Below are positions 40,101-49,100 of a DNA stretch of 64,000 bases, piece after piece. A program made the position numbers and the translations under genes. The notes below the pieces were generated by a model that saw nothing but the letters and a program-made list of their open reading frames with translations, was not told the origin of the DNA and did not search any database. How positions within the stretch are numbered: the stretch's first letter is position 1; the number at the start of each line of letters is the position of its first letter. Source of the stretch: Capra hircus (taxonomy: Eukaryota > Chordata > Mammalia > Artiodactyla > Bovidae); the NCBI RefSeq assembly GCF_001704415.2, contig NC_030808.1:136601089-136665088 (forward strand), written 5' to 3'.

Positions 40101-43100
40101 TTATAAAATATCCATTTGGTTCTTTATTTCTTCTGTTTCATTACTAATATTTAAATTTCTTTACTGAGACTTTCTATTTTCTCATTTGTTTCTACTGTGT
40201 TTACATTTACTAATTGAAGCATTTTTATTATAGTTGCTTTAAAGTATTTGTCAGAAATTATAACATCTCTGTCACTTCAGTGTTCACATAATCATTCATT
40301 TTCAGACCTCCTGGGTTTTGACATGACAAATGATTTTTTATTAAAACCTAAACATTTTCATAATATATTTTGAGACCTTATTTAAACTTTCTATTTTAGC
40401 TGGGTTTATCTGGCAGTACTCAGTTAGAGGAAAGGGTTGCACTACCTCTGCCAGTAGGTAGAAGTCCAGGTTCCCGCTCCGCCTACATTGATACCTGAGG
40501 AGAGAGATGTATTCTTATCACTGAGTGGTCCCCACTGACATCATAGAACGAACAGAACTTGTTCCTGGTGTCACTCCTTACTTGGCACTGTCTGATACCA
40601 CCCTGGACGGGGTGTTGAGGTACCTCATTACAGCACTCAGAATGGTGGAAGCCTGTGTTGGCATGAGTTGGGGTGGGGCCAATGATTTTTTTCTGTGGTA
40701 TTTGGCATAGATAGAGTGGTTATTCTCCAAGTTTTCTGTCTTTCTAGCTGCCCTTTCCCAGTCCTTCAGCTATAGACAGTAGACTTTTGTTGATGCTCTT
40801 TTTCATTTGATTTTGGTCTGTGCTCATTGGCATTTTCAAGTTGCTGGCTTCTTCAGCTCCAAGTCTGGGATATATGAGACAAAGAGAAAATCCAGGGAAT
40901 TTAATCTCATGTTCTTTTTCTGGTCCAAAAGTCCCTTGCAGTCTACCTTCTTCTCTCTACCTTTCAGAGTCTTGTTATGCTTGTTTTATAGACAGTGCCC
41001 ATTTTTGGTTTGTACTTTGTTGAAGGACTAGGGGAAAGTACATCTATTCCATCTTCCTAGAAACAGAAGTCTTTGGAAGCATGAGTTTCTTAATTTGTGC
41101 AGGTATTCTCTAAACTACTGTCTAAAGTTCTCTGGGAAAGGCTAAACTAGAGAATGGGGACTGGTGCTGAAGCTTAAGTAGAGTCTCCTTTACTCTAGGT
41201 CTGGATCTTGGGAAACACACCCTCGGGCATGTATGCCGATCATATAAATTTAGCAACTTAGATGAAATGGACCAACTCCTCAAAAACCCACAAACTACCA
41301 AAGCTCACTGAATATGAAATTGTTGTTGTTGTTCAGTCACTCAGTCGTGTCCGACTGCTTGTGACCCCATGGACTGCAGCACGCCAAGCTTCCCTGTCCT
41401 TCGCCATCTCCCAGAGCTTGCTCAAACTCATGACTGTTGAGTCGGTGATGCCATCCAACATATCATCCTTTGTCGTCCCCTTCTCCTCCTGCCTTCAATC
41501 TTTCCCAGCATCAGGGTCTTTTCTAATGAGTTGGCTCTTTGCATCAGGTAGCCAAAGTATTGGAGTTTCAGCTTGAGCATCAGTCCTTCTGAATATTCAG
41601 GATGGATTTCCTTGAGGATTAACTGACTGGATCTCCTTGCAGTCCAAGGGATTCTCTAGAGTCTTCTCCAAAACCACAGTTCAAAAGCACCAATTCTTTA
41701 GTGCTCAGCATTCTTTATGGTCCAGCTCTCACATCCATACATGACTACTAGAAAAACCATAGCTTTGATTATATGGACCTTTGTTGGCAAAATAATGTCT
41801 CTACTTTTTAATACACTGTCTAGGTTTGTGTAACTTTTCTTCCAAGGAACAAATGTCTTTTAATTTCATGACTGCAGTCACCATCTGCAGTGATTTTGGA
41901 GCCCCCCAAAGTAAAGTCTCACTGTTTCCATTGTTTCCCCACCTATTTACCATGAAGTGATGGGACTGGATGCCACAATATTAGTTTCTGAATGTTGGAT
42001 TTTCAACTAATTTTTTCACTCTCCTCTTTCGCCTTCATTAAATGATTCTGTAGTTCCTCTTCACTTTCTGCCTTAAGGGTGGTTTCATCTGCATATCTGA
42101 GCTTATTGATATTTCTACTTGCAATCTTGATTCCAGCTTGTGCTTCATCCAGGCAGCATTTCATTTGATGTACTCTGCATATAAGTTAAATAAGCAGGGT
42201 GACAATAACAGCCTTGACATACTCCTTTCCTAATTTTGAACCAATCTGTTATTCCATGTCTGATTCTGACTGTTGCTTCTTGACCTGCATACAGGTTTCT
42301 CAGAAGGTACATAAAGTGGTCCGGTATTTTTAACTGTTTAAGAATTTTCCACAGTTTGTTGTGATCCACACAGTCAAAGCCTGTAGCATAGTCAATGAAG
42401 CAGAAGTAGATGTTTTTTGAAATTCTCTTGCTTTTTCTATGATCCAACATATGTTGGCAATTTGATCTCTGGTTCCTCTGCCTTTTCTAAATCCAGCTTG
42501 AACATCTAGAAGTTCTTGGTTCATGTACTGTTGAAGAATAGCTTGGAGAATTTTGAGTATCACTTTGCTAGCATGTGAGATGAGTGCAATTGTGCAGCAG
42601 TTTGAACATTCTTTGGCATTGCTTTTCTTTGAGATTGGAATGATAACTGACCTTTTTCAGTCCTGTGACCACTGCTGAGTTTTCCAATTTGCTGGTGTAT
42701 TGAGTGCAGCACTTTCACAGCATCATCTTTTGGGATTTGAAATAGCTCAACTGGAATTCCATCACCTCCACTAGCTCTATTCATAGTGATTCTTCCTAAG
42801 GACTACTCAACTTTGCATTCCAAGATGTCTAGCTCTAGGTGATAGATCACACCATCACGGTTATATGCATCATGAAGTTCTTTTTTGTATAGTTCTGTGT
42901 ATTCTTGCCACCTCTTCTTAATATCTTCTGCTTCTGTTAGGTCCATACTGTTTCTGTCCTTTATTGTGCCCATCTTGGCATGAAATGTTCCCTTGGTATC
43001 TCTAATTTTCATGAAGAGATCACTAATCTTTCCTATTCTATTGTTTTCCTTTATTTCTTTGCATTGTTCACTTAGGAAGGCTTTCTTATCTTTTGGAACT

Positions 43101-46100
43101 CTGCATTCAGATAGATATATCTTTCCTTTTTTCCTTTGCCTTTCATATCTCTTCTTTTCTCAGCTCTTTGTAAGGCCTCCTCAGACAACCATTTGCCTTT
43201 TGCATTTCTTTTTCTTGGTGGTGGTTTTGAACACTGCCTCCTATACAGTGTTACAAACTTCTGTCCATAGCTTTTCAAGCACTCTGTCTATCAGATCTAA
43301 TCCCTTTAATCTATTTGTCACTTCCACTGTATAATCATATGGGATTTGATTTAGGTCATAGCTGAATGGCCTAGTGGTTTTCCCAACTTTCTTCAATTTA
43401 AGTCTGAATTGTACAATAAGGAGTTCACGATCTGAGCTACAGTCAGCTCCTGGTCTTGTTTTTATTGACTGTATAGAGCTTCTCCTTCAACTGTGAAGAA
43501 TATAATCAATCTGACTTCAGTATTGACCATCTGGTGATGTCCATGTGTAGAGTCGTCTCTTGTGTTGTTGGAAGAATATGAAATAGATAACCCTAAATGC
43601 TTCTATTAAAGAAGTTGAATTCACAATTTAATATATCTTGAAGAAAGAAATCTTCAGGCCCAAATGGTATCAGTGGTGAATTCTGATGAACTACTAAAGA
43701 AGAAAAAACACCAATTCTACACAATCTCTTCCAGGAAAATGAAGAAGAGGAAGCACATTCCAGCTCACTTATGAGACCAGAATTACCAAACAACAAGCTA
43801 CAGACCACTATAGATGCAAAAATCTAGAGTAATCTAGCAGTATATAAAAAGAACAACCAAGTGATGTTTATCCCAGGAATACAAGGCTGATTCATATTCA
43901 TATGTCAATCATTAAGAAAATTATTCATTGTAATCTACCATATTAACTGCCTGAAAAGAAAAACCACATGATCATATCAACTAATGCAAAACGGCAACTG
44001 ACAAAATATCAACATCTATTCATGAAATATTAGAGATACAAAGGAATTTATTTAACCTGATTCAGACCATCTAAAAATTCTATAGCTAACATCATACTTA
44101 ATAATGAAAGACTGAGTGTTTTAATTCCTGAAATTGAGAACAAAAGATGTTTACTCTCACCATTGCTCTTTATCGTCATAGAGGAAGTCTTAGCCGTTGC
44201 AGTGAGACAAGAAAAAGAAAGTTCCTAGTTGAGGAGAAAAATAAATAAAAATGTGCCTCTTTGCAGACAACATGATTGTGTATAATATCCTTAGGAATCT
44301 ACCAAACAAAACAAACAGTCCCTCCTAGAACTAAAAATAAGTGAGTTTAGCAAATTCTCGGAATTATATCAACATATAAAATTAATTTTATTTCTATATA
44401 CTGCATGCTAAGTCACTTCAGTCATGTCCAATTCTTTACGACGGTATGGACTGTAACCCACCAGACTCCTCTGTCCATAGTTAAGAATACTGGAGTGGAT
44501 TGCCATTGCCCTCCTCCAGGAGATCTTCCTGACCCAGGGATTGAACCCACGTCTCCTGTAGCTCCTGCATTGGCAGGTGGGTTCTTTACCACTAGCTAGC
44601 AGTGAACATTTGGAAGCTGAAATTTTTTAAATACCATTTTACAATAGACTAAGAAAGGAAATAGGTACACATATAACAAAATATGTATGCTATCTATATG
44701 CTAAAAATTATAAAAGTAATGAAAGAAGCCTAATAAATACAGAGAAATGCAGAATGTATAGATGGCAAACAAACACATCAGCAACTGCTGCTGCTGCTGC
44801 TGCTAACTCGCTTCAGTTGTATCCGACTCTGTGCAACCCCATAGATGGCAGCCCACCAGGCTCCTTCACCCATGGGATTTTCCAGGCAAGAGTACTGGAG
44901 TGGGTTACCATTGCCTTCTCCAACATCAGCAACTAGGGAAATACAAATTAAAACCACCATGAGATATCTCTGCACATTGTGAAAATGGCTAAAACTTAAA
45001 AGTACTCACTATACCTAGTGCTGATAACTGGAACTCTCATATACTGCTGGTGGGAAGGTAAAATGGCATAGTCACTCTGGAAAATGTTGACAGCTTATAA
45101 GTATTTAGCAGATGACCTAACAACTCCACTCCTGGTATTTGCTTTTAAAAATGAAAAGGTATGTTCACACAAAAACTCATATACAGATATTTACAGGAGC
45201 TCTTTAATAATCACCAAAAATTGAAAACAGCCCAAATGTCCTTCAACAGATGAATGGATAAACGAATTGTGGTACATCCCTACAGTGGAATACTACTCAC
45301 TGATCAAAAGGAATGGACAGTTGATAAACAGAACAATTTGGATGACATTCAAATGAATTATGCTGAGTGAAGGAAGCTGGCCTCTAAAGAACACATGCTA
45401 AAGAATTCATTTATATGACCTTCGGAAAAAGGCAATAGTATAATAACTGACAAACCTAGACAGCATATTAAAAAGCAGAGACATCACTTTGCCGACCAAG
45501 GTCTATATAATCAAAGCTATGGTTTTTCCTGTAGTCATGTACAGATGTGAGAGTTGGACCATAAAGAAGGCTGAGAGCTGAAGAACTGATGCTTTTGAAC
45601 TGTGGTTTTGGAGAAGACTCTTGAGTCCCTTGGACAGCAAGATCAAACCAGTCAATCCTAAAGGAAATCAACCCTGAAAATTCATTGGAAGGACTGATGC
45701 TGAAGCTGACGCTCCAATACTTTGGCCACCTGATGTGAAGAGCTGACTCATTAGAAAAGACCCTGATACTGGGAAAGATTGAGAGCAGGAGGAAAAGGGG
45801 GTGACAGAGGATGAGATGGTTGGATGGCATCTTTAGTTCAATAGATGTGCGTACTCAATGGACATTAGCTCAGTGGACATGAGTGCTCAAAGGACTGCAT
45901 GCTGCATTCCATGGGATCGCAAAGAGTTGGACACAACTCAACAACAACATAATAACTGAGAACCATTCAGTGGTTTCTACAGGTTAGAGGTAGGGCTATT
46001 AAGGGGCAGCATAAGGGAATTTGGGGGGGAAGATGAAACTGTTTTGTATCTTGATTGTAGTTATACCAATCTATGAATGTGTTAAAATTCATAGAACTGT

Positions 46101-49100
46101 TCACCAAAGAAAAAGTCATGTTTACTAAATAAATAATAGTAACAGTACAACGAAGGACTGCTGGACCATTCTCACTGAAATTGTCTTGGGAACTATGTAG
46201 ACTGTCTATAAGCAGATCCACCACCTTACACTTAACAAGTTTCAATGGGACTATGCAGTTAGCATTTAAAAGAGCCAGTATGGAGAGTCTTGGCAACAAG
46301 ACAGTTGCTCAGTTTGGCTATCTTGACTTTAGACACCAGAATATCCAAAATAAATTATTTTTATGAGCAAATAAATTTTTTTTTCTAAAATCTTCCAAAG
46401 TTACCTGCAGCCATACCAAATACTGTGTATATGGTTGTGTGGTTATATCAAACTAAGTCTTCCATTTATATTAATATATAGAATAGGTTGTTTTCATGTG
46501 TTATATGTGGACCTCAGACACCAGCTTATCTCCTTCTGCTGCCCTTTGTTCCCCTCCAGGAGGTAGTAGCTCACTGGATTGCTGAAAGCCGCATTGCCAT
46601 TGAGGAGATCCGCTTGTTGACTTTGAAAGCTGCTCACAGCATTGATACTCTGGGCAGCGCTGGTGCTAAGAAAGAGGTGAGAACCTTTCGACCACCATCT
46701 GCCAAGTCATACGTTTCTCCCACACTTTGGGCATTCCAGGTTTCATGGTGACTGGAGGGCACTCAGAATATTGGAAGCTTCCATTTGAAGCTTCCATTTG
46801 GTTTAAAGATTATAAATGTATGTCATTTGCCAGTTTTCCTTTCACTGGGCTGCTTTAGGGAAAGATTTTCAGGATGAAGAATATCTTCAACTTTCTCAAG
46901 ATGCCGCAACAAAAAGTAGGAAAATACTAGACTTTATACAGACTTGGAATTGTACCCGGTATGTCACCTTCTGTCAACCTCTTGACCTTGAGCAAAGTAT
47001 CTTACTAATCTGCCTATGACCTAGAGTTCCAATGAAGAATAACCAAGTTAATGTAGAATGCAGAGCACTATGCTGCCACATAGAAATGTTTCATAAAAAG
47101 TCCTTCTTGTCATCTGTTTCTGGCTTATTTGGAATAAGAGCATAATTATATAAGAGCATAACTATAAAATCAATGACACTTCCATGTTCTAGCTAATGTA
47201 AATAGTGCTGCAATGAACAATGGGATACATGTATCTCTTTCAGTTTTGGTTTCCTCAGGGTATATGCCTAGGAGTGGGATTGCTGGGTCATATGGTGGTT
47301 TTATTCCTAGTTTTTTAAGGAATCTCCATACCATCTTCCATAGTGGCTGTATCAATTTACATTTTCACCAACAGTGCAAGAGTGTTCCCTTTTCTCCACG
47401 CTCTCTCTAGCATTTATTGTTTGTAGACTTTTTGATGATGGCCATTTTGACCAGTGTGAGGTGATACCTCATTGTAGTTTTGATTTGCATTTCTCTAATA
47501 ATGAGCAATATTGAGCATCTTTTCATGTTTTTGTTAGTCATTTCTATGTCTTCTTTGGAGAAATGTCTGTGTAGGTCTTTTTCCCACTTTTTGATTGGGT
47601 TGTTTGTGTTTCTGGTATTGAGTTGTATGATCTGCTTGTATATTTTGGAAATTAATCCTTTGTTCATTGTTTCATCTGCTATTGTTTTCTCCCATTCTGA
47701 GAGTTGTCTTTTCACCTTACTTATAGTTTCCTTTGCTGTTCAAAAGCTTTTAAGTTTAATCAGGTCCCACTTGTTTACTTTTGTTTTTATTTCCGTTACT
47801 CTAGGAGGTGGGTATAGAGGATCTTGCTTTGATTTATCATCAAGCATTGTGGCTATGTTTTCCTCTAAGAGTTTTATAGTTTCTGGCCTTACATTTAGGT
47901 CTTTAATCCATTTTGAATTTATCTTTGTGTATGGCACTATTTACAATAAAAACAGCACTATTAACAATAGCCAAAACATGGAAGCAACCTAGATGTCCAT
48001 TGACAGATGAATGGATAAAGGAGTTGTGGTACATATGCACAGTGGAATATTACTCAGCCATAAAAAGAGACACATTTGAGTCAGTTCTAATGAGGTAAAT
48101 GAACCTAGAACCTATTAAACAGAGTGAAGTGTATCAGAAAGATAAATACCATATTCTAATATATATATACAGAATCTAGAAAAATGGTACTGAAGAATTT
48201 ATTTATGGGGCAACAATGGAGAAACTGACATAGAGATAGACTTATGGACATGGGAAGAGGAGAAGAGAGGGTGAGATGTATGGAGAGAGTAACATGGAAA
48301 CTTACAGTAGCATATGTAAAATAGATAGCCAATGGGAATTTGCTGTATGGCTCAGGAAATTCACACAGGGGCTCTGTATCAACCTAGAGAGGTGGGATAG
48401 GGAGGGAGATGGGAGGGAGGTTCAAAAGGGAGGGGATATATGTATACCTAAGGCTGATTCATGTTGAGGTTTGCAGAAAACAGCAAAATTCTGTAAAGCA
48501 ATTATCCTTCAGTAAAAAATAAATCAATTTTTTAAAAAAATCAATGACATTGCTAAGGGAAAATGATTAGTGAAGACTCTTTACCTCTTTATGATCCCTA
48601 ACATGATAAGTATCATTTATCAGCTGCCTGAAATCAAACAAGGCAAGGCAAGTTATAAATAATAGAATGTAATTTGGATGAGGTATTTCTTTCCAGAAGG
48701 TCTATGTTGACTGAAATATGGCCTAATGGCTGCATTAGCGGATCTTTGTTGGCTTTCATCAAAAATCCTGTTTCAGTGGTGAGTGTTTGTGGAAAAGTTC
48801 TCTTGTTTCTTCTCACAGAGAAAATACAGATTAGATCAAATTCTGTCACACAAATTGTCTAAGAAAAGAACATTCTTCTTACATCTTGTTTATACAGATT
48901 GCAATGATTAAAGTGGCTGCCCCCCGTGCCGTCTGCAAAATTATTGACCGGGCCATCCAAGTGTGTGGAGCTGCGGGTATTTCCCAGGATTACCCTCTGG
49001 CTAACATGTGAGTTCTGTGTGCTAAGTAGTTTCAGTCATGTCTGACTCTTTGCAACCCTATGGATGATAGCCCGCCAGCCTCCTCTGTCCATGAGATTCT

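Larger units (their letters stand above)
41232..46145 (+). mobile_element. Old L1 ORF2 to 3' UTR, host of four insertions
   Basis: The L1 pieces are 41232-41320, 43574-44401, 44606-44786, 44923-45450 and about 45949-46145. They read in order: RT N-region (AACTTAGATGAAATGGACCA), palm (GCCTCTTTGCAGACAACATG), C-region (CAGATGAATGGATAAACGAA) and 3' UTR. Three of the four interruptions have exact target duplications, which proves the pieces were once contiguous. Confidence 0.8.

Noticed and set aside
47480..47992. 170-codon plus-strand hydrophobic frame
   Set aside because: It is the antisense of L1 ORF2; the hydrophobic look comes from reading T-rich antisense DNA.
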